A stretch of 64,000 nucleotides of DNA, from NCBI GenBank assembly GCA_964036315.1, contig OZ038492.1, positions 41,747,022 through 41,811,021 on the forward strand. Direction: 5' to 3'. Source of the stretch: Acanthosepion esculentum. Taxonomy: Eukaryota; Mollusca; Cephalopoda; Sepiida; Sepiidae. Position numbers and translations under genes: made by a program. Positions 21,535 to 31,898 of the stretch are shown in pieces; within the stretch, counting starts at the first letter, position 1; each line of letters opens with the position of its first letter. The notes beneath the pieces were generated by a model. The model searched no databases, had not been told where the DNA came from, and saw only the letters and a list, made by a program, of their open reading frames with translations.

Positions 21535-21705
21535 AATTAGAAAATATCCAACACAATTCATAAGACGTTTGGTACGTGAGAGAGGAGTTTCAGCTGTGAC
21601 AGTCCAAAGAGCAGTGAAAAAAGACTTGAAAATGGAACCGTACGTGAAACCTGTGCGGAATCTTGTTTCTCCACGACAGAATGAGTTGCTGGTGAAATGA
21701 TCGTG
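21535..21705 (+). pseudogene. Tc1/mariner-type transposase N-terminal scrap
   Basis: The frame encodes NYPTQFIRRLV-type sequence, then RERGVSAVTVQRAVKKDLKM and YVKPVRNLVSPRQNELL. This is the DNA-binding helix-turn-helix region of IS630-Tc1-mariner transposases. It stops at a TGA before any DDE domain and is followed by a TA tract. Confidence 0.65.
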
Positions 21706-21713
21706 GCAGAATA

Positions 21714-21717
<4 letters not shown>

Positions 21718-21768
<51 letters not shown>
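21718..21768. repeat. (TA)n microsatellite
   Basis: About 51 bp of TA. Confidence 0.95.
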
Positions 21769-21771
<3 letters not shown>

Positions 21772-21796
21772 TTTTACGTTTCAACCTTTGGAAGTA

Positions 21797-21850
21797 AAGT
21801 CTGATGATCCGCGGTCCTTTAAAAGGGCTGTGGTGAAATAATTTATTACA
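21797..21850 (+). ncRNA. Weak hammerhead-like fold
   Basis: The core CUGAUGA is at 21801-21807, followed by U. A long stem II (CCGCGGUCCUUU with AAAGGGCUGUGG, including G-U pairs) comes next, then U and GAAA at 21835-21838, and an AUA/UAU stem III candidate. Stem I is at most two pairs. It lies between two TA tracts. The core letters fit, but stem I support is poor. Confidence 0.3.
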
Positions 21851-21887
21851 TGGAGCCTTAACGTGGTCTGTTTCTATTTTTATTTAA

Positions 21888-21901
21888 ATATATATATATA
21901 T

Positions 21902-21981
<80 letters not shown>
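21888..21981. repeat. (TA)n with short (CA)n
   Basis: Compound microsatellite of about 94 bp. Confidence 0.95.
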
Positions 21982-22466
<485 letters not shown>

Positions 22467-23049
22467 GAAGATTCTGTGTCTCTGCCTGTCCGTGCGTGTA
22501 TGTTCGCTATAGATCCCACATTTTTCAACCGATATCGCCCAACCTTGATACACTGTTAGCTTATGTGCCCAAAATATTCAAGACCAACGTTATTTTCCCT
22601 ATATCCCAGCGTATGACGGAAACTGCAAAAAACTTTCTAGAAAACCATGTTTTCCTATAAGTCACTGATTTTCCAAACGATTTTCTCCAAATTTGGCACA
22701 ATCATTTCTTACATTACACAACAATTCTTTTATATTTTTAAGGGCAATCGTGTCAATCGTGAAGAATCAGCAAATAACAGCGTAAAATTCTCTTTTCCGC
22801 CATTAACTTCCGCAGTTTCCAACTGATTCGCTCAAAATTTTGCACGAACATTACTTATGCTTCAATGACTTTTTCCAACTAATTTTGCATCAAGTTAATT
22901 CGCTTTAAATTTGAAATTTATTTCATTAAACTTCTGATATTTGATTAAACTGATTAAAATTTACTTCGCTCCTAATATTATCTATGCTTAAGGAATGGTT
23001 TTAAACTAACATTTTATGAAGTTTATTCACTTTAAATTTGCTATTTGCT

Positions 23050-24420
23050 GTTACAATGCGAAGTGCAAGATGTCTCCGACAACTCTTTGCTGTGTTATTG
23101 CACACGTGTGAGCTCAGTGATCCTGTATCTTTATGGGAGAAATACAGAGGACGTTTCTGAAGATTCAAACATCATGGCCAACTAATGCTTCGTGTCTTCG
23201 ATGCAAGATTTAATGACGAATTTATAAACAGAACGGTTATTTCGAAGATAGGATTGTTTCTATGAGCGGACATTTATTGCAAACAATCGCCGAACGAGTT
23301 CTAAATACTCTTCTAACAGTCATAATTCAGGTAACATCCTACGACGCCGACGCTCTTGAACGGTATATCAGCGAAAAGGAGCCAAAGTTGCATACGGACT
23401 AGCAGTTGGCTTACAATGCCATTTTTGATTCTATTCACCTTCGTAAAGGTGGTTTGTTCTTGGATGAACCTTGTGGCACAGGTAAAACATTTGTCACGGA
23501 GCCCCTCCTCACGTACGACAAAAGAAGGATATAGCCTTGACTGTAGCATCCTCTGAAATTGCTGCAAGCCTTGTGCTCGGCGGTAGGACAGAGCACTCAG
23601 CTTTTTAAGCTGCCAATTAATTTGACTTCGTCTCCTTTTAGCGACCTGCAACATCAGCAAGGGTTCGGATAAAGCTGACGTCCTGAAAAGTTGCGAGCTC
23701 TTAGTGTGGGATGAATGTGCGACGGCCCACAAAAGAGTTCTCGGTACCCTGGATAGGAATTTGCGAAACCTAATGGTTTGTAAATATGCAATGGGAGGAG
23801 TACCTGTCCTTCTCTCAAGTGATTTCAGGATAACTCTCTGTAAAAGTATGCATTGTCATCATCTCTGTGGCAACAGGTTCAAACTTTGCCTCTTAAAACC
23901 AACATGAGAGCTGAACTGATCAGGAACCAAATGTCAGCACAATTTCCGAAGGGCATCCTCGCAGTCGGTGACGGCAACGTGATATCCATTGGAGCTGGAG
24001 AGATCTCAGGCCACAAATATGCTCCGTTGTAAGCATTGATCACAAGCTCAAAGCTGCTGTCGTTTGCTGGCAATTTTGGAAACCCCAATTGACAGTGGGA
24101 TGGAGCAATATTGAGGTTAAGAACCTGCTTTCACATGATATAGAGGACACTATTATTACACGACCTTTTATGGGATAGAATGTATTCTTACCCAGGATAT
24201 CTCTCACTCCATTGGTTGTTGAAATCCCCTTTGCTTTAGGCAGACTTCAATTTCCACTGAGACTGTTTAGTGGTGTCAATGAACAAGTGTCAAGGACAAA
24301 CGCTCTCCACAACAGACCTATATTTAAGTGAGCCATGCTTCTCCTATGGGCAACTATATTTTGGGTCTTCTAGAGTGCAAAAGCAAAACAAATTTATTCG
24401 ATTTCACTTCAAACAGAAAA
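23050..24420 (+). pseudogene. Helitron PIF1-like helicase, broken
   Basis: Family blocks in order are SARCLRQLFAVLLHTCELSD and SLWEKYRG (23056-23150), a Walker A region GGLFLDEPCGTGKTF (about 23450-23490), a Walker B region VWDECATAHKRVLGTLDRNL (23703-23760), GGVPVLLSSDFRITL, LPLKTNMRAELIRNQMS (23883-23940), RLQFPLRLFSGVNEQ (about 24240) and CFSYGQLYFGSSRV (24330-24375). These span the SF1 helicase motifs of Helitron proteins. At least several frameshifts and in-frame stops break it. Ends agree with the Helitron termini around it. Confidence 0.9.
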
Positions 24421-24910
24421 AAACACATTTTCTACAAAGAGGTGTTGTAGGCTCTTCACATATCCGCTTCAGTTCGTCTAGTTTGCCGCTGTTTCCACGC
24501 ATGATTTCGGTCAGTGATGCAGTTATTTTTCCTTTTGTTTAACTCTTACTGACTGTGACTATTTCTCTTCTGTCGGCATTAGATTCCGTGTCCATTTCAC
24601 GAGAATTTGCCATGTCTCCGGCATACTACCGTCTCTTTGCTGTGCATAAACTAAAAGAAAACCCCTTTTTAAGGCTACCACTTCTAAACTCTTGTTCTCT
24701 AAGGGAATTTTATTCCGGTCCTTTTTAGGGCTGCCACTATTTGATTGTTACACTCTCAGGTAACGTATTTCAGCCCTTTTTAGGATTACCCCAATGTGAT
24801 TGTAAAAACTCTCAGAAATACCACTATTCAAATTTTACACTCTCAGTGAACAACCCTTTTGAGGGTTTCTCCTTAAACTACCACTTCTTAAAAGCATTGC
24901 TTTGATTAAG
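24421..24910 (+). other. Helitron 3' non-coding region
   Basis: Repeated CCCTTTTTAGG-type and ACACTCTCAG-type phrases appear four or five times, ahead of the terminal hairpin. No gene. Confidence 0.6.
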
Positions 24911-24944
24911 ACCCCGAGCAACGCCGGGTATCTCTGCTACTAGT

Positions 24945-25129
24945 AAATATAATTTGAAAACAAAATGTTAATCATTTATTACTTATCTACATTCTGGCAA
25001 GTACTTCTATAAGTTGTTAATTCTGAAGTTCTCTAAATGGTAAGAGTATACATTGACTTCAGTCAGGGAAGTCTTGGTAATGGCTCCCTCTAATGTTAAC
25101 ATGTTTGGGAAGTATATTGCAATAACCCA
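24945..25129. other. Spacer
   Basis: Short AT-rich stretch after the Helitron end. Confidence 0.4.
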
Positions 25130-25380
25130 AAACCTATTGTGTCAGCAAACCGCCTGCGTACGGATATAAATGAATTCAGTAAATATGCAAAAATTGAAAG
25201 GGGCGTACGATAAAGATGTGCCTTCTCACATGACTAATTCAACCTATGCAGTGAAGGGATTCTGACAAAATTAGAAATCCCACCAGGATTCATTATTAGC
25301 GGCCACAATTTTAACAACATAAGATATGTAGATGACACTGTGTTGGTAGAAGACACAGAAAGGATACTACAAGACCTACC
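25130..25380 (+). pseudogene. LINE-A reverse transcriptase fragment
   Basis: Shifted frames give INEFSKYAKIERGVR, CVFSHD.FNL, the segment PPGFIISGHNFNNIRYVDDT and VLVEDTE. This is the RT region around the catalytic (Y/F)xDD motif, parallel to 56590-56830 (IRYADDT). It ends abruptly in GGGTATTGAACT repeats, so it is truncated at both sides. Confidence 0.75.
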
Positions 25381-25716
25381 GGGTATTGAACTGAACCGGG
25401 TATTGAACTCACCGGGTATTGTACTGAACCGGGTATTGAACTCACACTCTTTGGGTCTGTCACTGGATCTAACCAGGCAGTGGAGAACTTTCAGAGTGAA
25501 AATTAGCAGGAGATAACTGATAACTGACATCCATCAAACATGGCACGTGGAACTAGAACAGTCTACCCCAGTGATCGAAATAAAGGGTTCGGTTCGAAAT
25601 TCCAACCACCTGAAGAAGGCCGGAGCGTACAACGGCCGAAACGTTGTGACAAATATGGCGACAAAGATGAGAAAAATAGTCCGACTAATGTAAATACTAT
25701 ACATAATACCTCATCT
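25379..25716 (+). mobile_element. Family b (pLTR-like) repeat, copy A, with rearranged head
   Basis: From AGGCAGTGGAGAACTTTCAG (about 25476) to about 25716 the sequence matches the minus strand of 28085-28325. Ahead of it, GGGTATTGAACT is repeated four times (25379-25441). The segment CACACTCTTTGGGTCTGTCA lies in the opposite orientation relative to the body compared with 28330-28370. It contains the hammerhead-like motif at 25606-25649. Confidence 0.75.
25606..25649 (+). ncRNA. Hammerhead-like fold, family b
   Basis: CAC, then the core CUGAAGA (25610-25616), an extra A, stem II GGCCG/CGGCC with a 10-nt loop, GAAA (25638-25641), a two-pair self-complementary ACGU as stem III, U at the cleavage position, and GUG pairing with CAC as stem I. 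It is identical over about 43 nt to the motif beside the Penelope-like element. Small stem III forms are known for hammerheads of Penelope-like elements and are thought to act as dimers. The extra A is non-canonical. Confidence 0.5.
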
Positions 25717-25769
25717 CAGAAATATAGACATACTAGACGAGATATATGTAGACATACGCAATAAAACAT

Positions 25770-25940
25770 CACAAGTCTACTCTTGTAGATTAAATCAAGG
25801 GTTCGCCTCAGAATTCTCTTTGTGTTAATTCGTTGATATAAAACTGATGAACGCCAGAGGATACAACGGCCGAATGGTTGTGATAACAACAACAAAAAAG
25901 AGGACAATAGTCCGGATGTAAATAGTGTAAATACAGTTAT
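25770..25940 (+). mobile_element. Family b repeat, copy F
   Basis: AATCAAGGGTTCG, ACTGATGAACGCCAGAGGAT, CAACGGCCGAATGGTTGTGA and TAAATAGTGTAAATACAG follow the family order. The core is CUGAUGA, but GAAA is GAAT and stem II is damaged. Confidence 0.65.
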
Positions 25941-26734
25941 TCTATGAGCATGTGTAATACGTTTATCGTGGATGTTATTCCTGGTGGATTGGGTTGTTGG
26001 TTACTGCTGATATTGAATTACATACTTATATATCTGTCCCATTTTCTGAATGCCAGTATTGGTTCAAATTATAATTCGAGATTATAGAAAAAAATACTAG
26101 CAAAATTCTTGTCTCCTGACCTTTTTGAAGAATTTTAATTTTTTTATACCTTTTTCGTTTTATATGTTTTGTGTTTATTTCTTAGATTATAAATATACAG
26201 TAGTTACAACAAGAAAATATTTAAAACAAACAAACAAAAAGAAAACATCTATTAGCAAAATATCAACAGCTTGGGTGTGGAATTTAAAAAATTAATTTTC
26301 AAAGGTTACAAGAAGTAAGTAGATCTCTGTAAAGGTTTACATATCGATTTTTACTTTTCTTTCTTTCACTACTTGTTTATATAAGTTTTTTTTACAATTT
26401 CGTTCAGTGTTTTTTCCTTACGCGTAAATAAAATGCAATGTCTATAGCTGCAAGAAATACAGCTGAAAGTACGCATTAAAAAAACAGACTTGTTTGTTTC
26501 GTCGTCAATAATTTGTCAGCAGAACTTATTCTTGATTATGTAGATATCTGATCTCCCTCAGAGATTTTATATATAAAAAAAATTAGATTGTTCAACGAAG
26601 GGAAAGAACCGTTTCTTGTTGACCGAGTCGGCAAGAATAGGATTGACTGTTGTGGAAAGAAAAATGTTTTCTATTAATCAGAAATATATTATTTTACCTT
26701 CCTTTTTAAGAAATTCCTACACACTCAACATTCG
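25941..26734. other. Spacer, nothing recognised
   Basis: AT-rich sequence up to the mariner end. Confidence 0.4.
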
Positions 26735-27947
26735 TATAAATGAGGGTGGTCTGAAAAGAACTTAGGTTAACTATGAAGGAGTGATGCTACAGCTGTGAAA
26801 TCTTGTATGCGCTGATTTCAACTCTTTTTATTAATAACCCCACTGCATCTGAAAACGTAAACTGACTGTTTAACGAATACTTTAAAAGTAAATAGTAGCG
26901 ACTTCTTGAAAATGGAAAAAAAATTGGCATCGTGGTGTTATCAATTACCTACATAAAAATGGGGTAGCGCCTAGGGACATTCATGGTGACAAGTTTCCTA
27001 CGGTTCCTACGGTTCCTACATTGGGGTATGACGTCCCAGATTTGTTAACAGTACAAAAGTGGGCAACTGAATTTACGATGGGAAGTGAGATTCTTGAAGA
27101 TGACTCAAGATTTGCTATCCTGCCACTGCCATCACCCATGAAATATTGATCATGTTCACCACATGTCATGGATGACAGACGATTGACTATGAATCAAATA
27201 GCCACTACAATGAGCATATGCCGTGACGTAATTGTGAATATTCTGTACAAAGAACATGGCAAAACGAAGGTTTCTGCTCAGTTGATACCACAGCTTCTCA
27301 CACCTGATCAAAAGCGCACCAAACTGATCTCATCACGGTAGAACCTGACATTGTTTGAGGTAGATCCAGCTGGTTTCCCTTGAACCGAGGATACGTTGAT
27401 TCATCATTTTGAGCCAAAGACAAAAAGGCAGTTCATTCATGGAAACATCTGCAAAGAAAGTGATGGTCTCAGTTTTTTGGATGCAAAAGGCATTTCGTTT
27501 ATTGACTATCTTGAAAACGTCCTCAGCATAAATAGAGAGTACTGTGCCAATTTGCCAAGGCAGTTACGAAAATCTATCAATTACAAATTGATGAAATGGG
27601 TCTTGTTCCATCAGGGAAATGCTCCAGTACTCAAGTAATTTGATTCAATGGTGTTCTGTAGCTTTCAACTGGTTGATCATCTCTCTATTCTCATAATTTG
27701 TCCCCATCTGATTTTCATCTGCTCCCCAACTTGAAAAAAACCCATTTGACTGGGAACCAGGATCAAAGTAATCTGCTACTGATGACGTTTTTTATCTTCT
27801 TCCTCAATGGGGTCTAAAGCACTGCAAATCGATGGAAGACGTGTGAGGTCCTCAAGGGGGATTATGTTGAAAAATAAACCACATTTGATCACATTCCATG
27901 GGAGAATCTTGGTCAGCCTATGAACATTTCAGCCGACCCTCGTATAT
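26735..27947 (+). mobile_element. mariner transposon, about 1.2 kb
   Basis: The left end ATAAATGAGGGTGGTCTGAA and following AAGAACTTAGG match the reverse complement of the right end (27915-27947: CAGCCTATGAACATTTCAGC then CGACCCTCGTATA). TA borders both ends. Length is typical of mariner. The transposase inside is broken. Confidence 0.88.
26860..27890 (+). pseudogene. mariner transposase, inactivated
   Basis: Blocks in order are GDKFPT..PTLGYDVPDLLTVQ, KWATEFTMGSEILEDDSRF, MDDRRLTMNQIATTMSIC, KTKVSAQLIPQLLTPDQKRT, EDTLIHHFEPKTKRQ, VLFHQGNAPVLK, FQLVDHLS and SPSDFHLLPNLKKT. They cover the HTH region and the DD34D catalytic domain. The second aspartate site reads HQGNAP instead of HQDNAP, the first keeps EDT, and the third keeps SD in SPSDFHL. 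Multiple stops and frameshifts. The ORF at 27396-27638 is the best preserved piece. Confidence 0.92.
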
Positions 27948-28084
27948 AGGTAAACATAAACACACGAACTCACAGAAAATAAATGGTTAAGCAGGCATAA
28001 ATAAAATATAGGCAAACAAGTTCTGCTGGATTCAAGCTCCCTCTTTTATTTTTTTATTAGATTTTTCCAATTTTCAAATAAACT

Positions 28085-28410
28085 ATTCTATAAATCAGTA
28101 TTTACATTATTCGGACTATTATCCTCATCTTTGTCGCCATATTTGTCACAACGTTTCGGCCGTTGTACGCTCCGGCCTTCTTCAGGTGGTTGGAATTTCG
28201 AACCGAACCCTTTATTTCGATCACTGGGGTAGACTGTTCTAATTCCACGAGCCATCTTTGATGGATGTCAGTTATCAGTTATCTCCTGGTAATTTTCCCT
28301 CTGAAAGTTCTCCACTGCCTGAAGCGGGTATTGAACTCACACTCTTTGGGTCTGTTACTGGATCTAACCAACGCCTTTATCCACCGTACCATGTGTCCTT
28401 GAGGACATCT
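28085..28410 (-). mobile_element. Family b repeat: 3' pLTR-like unit of the Penelope-like element
   Basis: On the minus strand it starts with a tRNA-like head (GGTACGGTGGATAAAGGCG as A-box-like, GTGAGTTCAATACCC as B-box-like), continues with CAGGCAGTGGAGAACTTTCA, then GGGTTCGGTTCGAAATTCC, the hammerhead-like motif, and ends GTCCGAATAATGTAAATACT. The head could be a separate SINE. Its body recurs at 25476-25716. Confidence 0.65.
28147..28188 (-). ncRNA. Hammerhead-like fold, family b
   Basis: Same sequence as 25606-25649: core CUGAAGA, extra A, stem II GGCCG/CGGCC, GAAA, ACGU, and CAC/GUG as stem I. It is on the same strand as the Penelope-like gene, downstream of it. Confidence 0.5.
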
Positions 28411-28488
28411 GGGTATGAATTTCTGAGTATTATAAACCTAATTTTTCAGCAACCATTTTTTACCAGTACTCATATTGCAATTTTGCTG

Positions 28489-29900
28489 TTATCATTGCAT
28501 GTTTTTACCAGATCTCGTATTGCAACTTTTTGTTATCATTGCTGTTCTCTGGCACTCCTTATTACTGGTTCCCATTATTGTATTTATTTCTATGCTTGGC
28601 CGACTCAGGAGATTTTTGTGGCCTAGCATATGTGCTGATTCCTTAAGTTTACGAATTTTCCAATGGTGTTCCCTGTCTATGATCTCAACCTGATCCCACA
28701 GGGGACGGTGATCTCCCTTCTCTCTCCATATGTGGTCAGCCACGCCTGATTTTTCTACTTCCCCTCGCATGACAGCTTTCTGGTGTTCTTGAAGCCTTAC
28801 CTTGAGGGGCGGCCTGTTTCTCCTTTATATTCCTTTCCGCAGCTGCACGGGATAGCGTACACACAGTCTTTAGTCCCGTTCTCCTCTATGGGGGGTCTCA
28901 CTCGAGAGAGATATCTGCGAAGTGTTGTCACGCTTTTGAAGGTTGTCCTGATGTTATATGGACCGCAGATCCTTTGTATTTTCTCTGATAACCCCTTCAC
29001 ATAAGGCAGGCAGACTGTTTTCTGAGTGTTGTTGTTGTCCTCCTCCTCCTCCTCCTCCTCTTGTACCCGCCTATCCCAGTTTTGGGGGGCTGCTGCCATG
29101 TACCCAGGGTAGTTGTTACGTTGTAGGGTACTACTTATACTGACCAATTCCTTATCTAATGTCTCTGGGTCGCCACTTATGACTTTTGCTCGGTGTTGTA
29201 AGCAACGGACGATCCCTTTCTTTACGCTGTATGGATGGTGGGAGTTGAAATTGAGGTACTGTCCAGTGAATGTTGGTTTACGGTATACGGATGTCTTGAA
29301 CCCATGCTCTGTTCGAGATATTAGTACATCCAGGAATGGGAGTGTGTTGTTACTCTCTTTCTCCATTGTGAACTGTATCGATGGTCTTATTGAGTTCACA
29401 TGGTCCAGTAGAACCTGGACATCTTCCTGGTGTGGCCAGAGTATGAAGGTGTCATCTACGTACCTTAACCATATAGTTGGCTTGAGAGATATGGATTCTA
29501 ATGCCATTTCTTCAAAGTATTCCATGTATATATTCGCCATTGCTGGTGATAATGGCGAGCCCATTGCTAAGCCCTCATCCTGTCGATATATGTGTGATCC
29601 CAATCCGAAGTGTGTTGTTTGTGTACAGAAAGTCAACATCTCCATCAGATTATCTATTGCAATACTGGTCCGTTCTTCTAGGGAAGTGTCAGAGGTCAAT
29701 CTATCTCTGACTACCGAGAGTGCCTCCTTCGTGGGTACCTTGGTGAACAAACTCACCACGTCCAAGCTCACCATCTGGTTGGATAGGATGGGAGCATCTT
29801 TGATTATTTCCACGAATAAATGTTGTAGTGTCTGACAAGACACAACACTTATCTCGACGGAGTCATTTGTGATAATAATATTCAGTACGCAGCAAGACAA
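28489..29900 (-). pseudogene. Penelope-like reverse transcriptase with GIY-YIG endonuclease, one frameshift
   Basis: A 367-residue ORF (28797-29900) carries the RT core: motif A SLDVVSLFTKVP (residues 45-56), motif B GLAMGSPLSPAMANIYM (110-126), catalytic YVDD (147-150), LPFLDVLI (187-194) and RKPTFTGQYLNFNSHHP (207-223). A run of seven Glu (281-287), encoded by a trinucleotide repeat, precedes the linker. VYAIPCSCGKEYKGETGR (347-364) opens the GIY-YIG domain. The frame breaks at about 28803-28806 by apparent loss of one base. The other frame (to 28492) continues VRLQEHQKAVMRGE, a conserved SGVADHIW block and KLKESAHML, completing the endonuclease. The N-terminal part of the usual protein is missing. 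Confidence 0.95.
29036..29062. repeat. (TCC)n inside the Penelope-like gene
   Basis: Trinucleotide repeat that encodes the acidic run on the minus strand between RT and GIY-YIG domains. Confidence 0.9.
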
Positions 29901-30154
29901 CTCACTGCAATACTATTATCTTATTCCTCCTAGACAATTACCAATGACTACTTATCATCAAAGGACTGGTCCATTTATGATAGCAAGGAGGGTAACTGGC
30001 TCTTACCACAACAACAGGAAATTTGGTTTTGGATAAACTGTCTGCAGTCGATGTTTTTTTTGTCTTGTTGAAGTACTTTCGACCGACTGTGTCCTTGTCG
30101 TGATACTGGGTTTTATTCAGTATTATTGATAGAAAAGATTCCGTTGCTTACATT

Positions 30155-30235
30155 TTTTACATTATTCGAAATGTTATCCTCATCTTTACTGCCTTATTCA
30201 TAACGTTTCCGTTGGCTAAGTCCAGGAATTTCGAG
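30155..30235 (-). mobile_element. Decayed family b repeat upstream of the Penelope-like gene
   Basis: The plus strand reads TTTTTTACATTATTCGAAAT, TTATCCTCATCTTTACTGCC, TTATTCATAACGTTTCCGTTGG. The ribozyme core is largely deleted. Confidence 0.55.
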
Positions 30236-30846
30236 GTCATCAGACCTGTTTGGACACAACATCCCGGTTTGATTTCTGAAAATCAGCATAGCCGCTCATT
30301 TCAGAACGAATTCATCTACGTATTAGGGATTTTTCAACAAAGTGGAGCAAAGTTTTGTTTCTTTTGCAACCAGGCTGATCGGAAATTAGTTACAGTTTAA
30401 GTATCTCCCATCAGAGCATCATACGTTTTTGAATTCAGTATAGCTTTTCTACAATACTAGTAGCCAAAAATGGCTAGTGACACCTGTTTCCCCAGGTATC
30501 TACCCAACAGTTGGGCTGGGAACAATGGATTTATACCTTTGTGCGCAACCAAAGGTCGATTTCCAAGTCTCTAAGCTTATTGCATTACCTGCACATTACG
30601 GCATTTTATACATAGTTGAAATTTTAAAACTACCCAGTATGATGAAGCAATGGAAAACCATGTACCAAATTGTATAAGCATTAATATTATTTGGTACATA
30701 TATTAAAATATTTTTACCAGCTTCAAGATACCATCTACTGTGGTAAGATTTATTTAATTTGAGTTAAATAAACATTTAAGCATTCGCACGAATCTAGTAT
30801 ATGTACAAGTAGAGCAGCACTCACGAACTTACGGAGAAGTACTGTT
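30236..30846. other. Spacer, nothing recognised
   Basis: ORFs of 60-66 residues with no family resemblance. Confidence 0.4.
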
Positions 30847-31806
30847 ATATACAGGGATCGGCTGAAATAGGTTGACAAAAGGAAAAAGATATACGTCTAT
30901 TAAAAAGATATTTCACTGCTCTTTAACCCTAAACCTGCTACAGTTTTTATTCATTTGGTGTTCGAAATAAAATTCTCTACATGGTGGCTTCGATTTGGCA
31001 TAAACTATTGAGTCGATTTCTAATGTTTTCCATCACCCAAAAAGTCATTTCTTGCGGTGTTTCTGCCACGTTTTGACGAATAGCACCCTTTAATTCTTCA
31101 ATAGCTCCTGGTTGATGTCTGTCGCCAGAGAAAACAATTATTCCGACTGGGGATATCGGGTGAACATGCAGGCAACCCAATATCACTGCGTAAGGAAATT
31201 AAATATTGTGGTAACATCTCCTTCAAAGTTTCCATTGATCTTCTCGCTGTGTGTGTGATGGATCCATCCTGATGAAACCACACATTTGAATTCTCAAGAT
31301 CTTTACGTTTTGGTTCCAGAAATTTCCGCAGCAATTCCACCTCAAATGAGTAAGGGCGCAATACGCCAAATTTCGCAAATGTGCACCACACATTCACTAG
31401 TTCAGAAAGCTGGCAAGATTTATTTTCCGCCCAGTAGTGAAAATGTTGCTTATTAAAGCAACCAAAGGGTTGATAGTGAGATTCATCTCTTGCGAGAAGA
31501 ACAACATTTGCAGGAACATTTTGAAGAATGTCATTACTGCATGCCATACAATTATTCCCACTGGCGTTCTTGCAGTCCCTGAACGATCATTAATTCTTAT
31601 GGATGGAACTTCAAATCGGTGCCTAAACTTCTACTGACAGATGACAATCCCAAAGCAGAAGCATGTTTATGGGACTAACGTATATGAAATTGTTATCTGA
31701 GAAAAATGGTAGGGGAATAGCTAGATGAAGACACATTGGCCAGCCGCCTATGTTCACTAGCACCAAACAGGTGAGATCTTAAAATGTGGGGGGTATTTCA
31801 GCTACA
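30847..31806 (-). mobile_element. mariner-type transposon, about 0.96 kb
   Basis: The left end GATCGGCTGAAATAGGTTG (30857) resembles the reverse complement of the right end (TGTAGCTGAAATACCCCCCA at about 31784-31803), sharing GCTGAAATA at the same place. TA-rich borders. It holds a broken transposase on the minus strand. 5'-deleted compared with a full element. Confidence 0.7.
30977..31640 (-). pseudogene. mariner-type DDE transposase, broken
   Basis: Blocks are LKFHP.ELMIVQGLQER, CNDILQNVPANVVLLARDES (first Asp retained), FNKQHFHYWAENKSCQLSEL, VWCTFAKFGVLRPYSFE, VWFHQDGSITHTARRSMETL (second Asp retained), LISLRSDIGLPACSPDIP, NNCFLW and, in another frame, AIEELKGAIRQNVAETPQEM. In family members the third acidic site lies in a CD(Y/F)FLW motif; here it reads NNCFLW, so it is lost. 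The HTH region is missing. Confidence 0.88.
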
Positions 31807-31810
31807 TCTT

Positions 31811-31894
<84 letters not shown>
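31811..31894. repeat. (TA)n(TG)n compound microsatellite
   Basis: About 84 bp. Confidence 0.96.

Positions 31895-31898
<4 letters not shown>

Larger units (their letters stand above)
19529..21540. mobile_element. Large inverted-repeat structure, arms about 300 bp
   Basis: The left arm at about 19755-20052 and right arm at about 21243-21540 are reverse complements with roughly nine in ten bases matching by eye. Shared landmarks are TCTTCGGATATAGAT, AACATTTCAAATCTAATATC and the unit described above. The left side has two extra tandem units. The spacer of about 1.2 kb contains LINE-A relic sequence rather than a transposase. It may be a non-autonomous foldback element or a rearranged pair of repeats. 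Confidence 0.65.
28085..30235 (-). mobile_element. Penelope-like retroelement with related repeats on both sides
   Basis: The core is a minus-strand RT/GIY-YIG gene (28489-29900). Downstream on that strand lies a family b repeat (28085-28410). Upstream, at 30155-30235, lies a decayed family b copy in the same orientation (ACGTTTCCGTTGG, TTATCCTCATCTTTACTGCC, ACATTATTCG). Direct, hammerhead-bearing flanking repeats fit the pseudo-LTR organisation of Penelope-like elements. The upstream copy is only partial, so this could also be coincidence in a repeat-rich region. Sequence between 29900 and 30155 is unrecognised. Confidence 0.7.

Noticed and set aside
23313..23732. 139-residue minus-strand ORF
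   Set aside because: Antisense shadow of the Helitron helicase relic, which reads on the plus strand.
28337..28407. True tRNA gene on the minus strand
   Set aside because: A-box- and B-box-like motifs are present, but acceptor and anticodon stems do not form. It fits a SINE or pLTR head.
29113..29835. 240-residue plus-strand ORF
   Set aside because: It is the antisense shadow of the Penelope-like reverse transcriptase, whose motifs are all on the minus strand.
30223..30251. GGTCTGATGACC on the minus strand as a hammerhead core
   Set aside because: CUGAUGA is followed by CCUCGAAA with no stem II possible. It is a small palindrome only.
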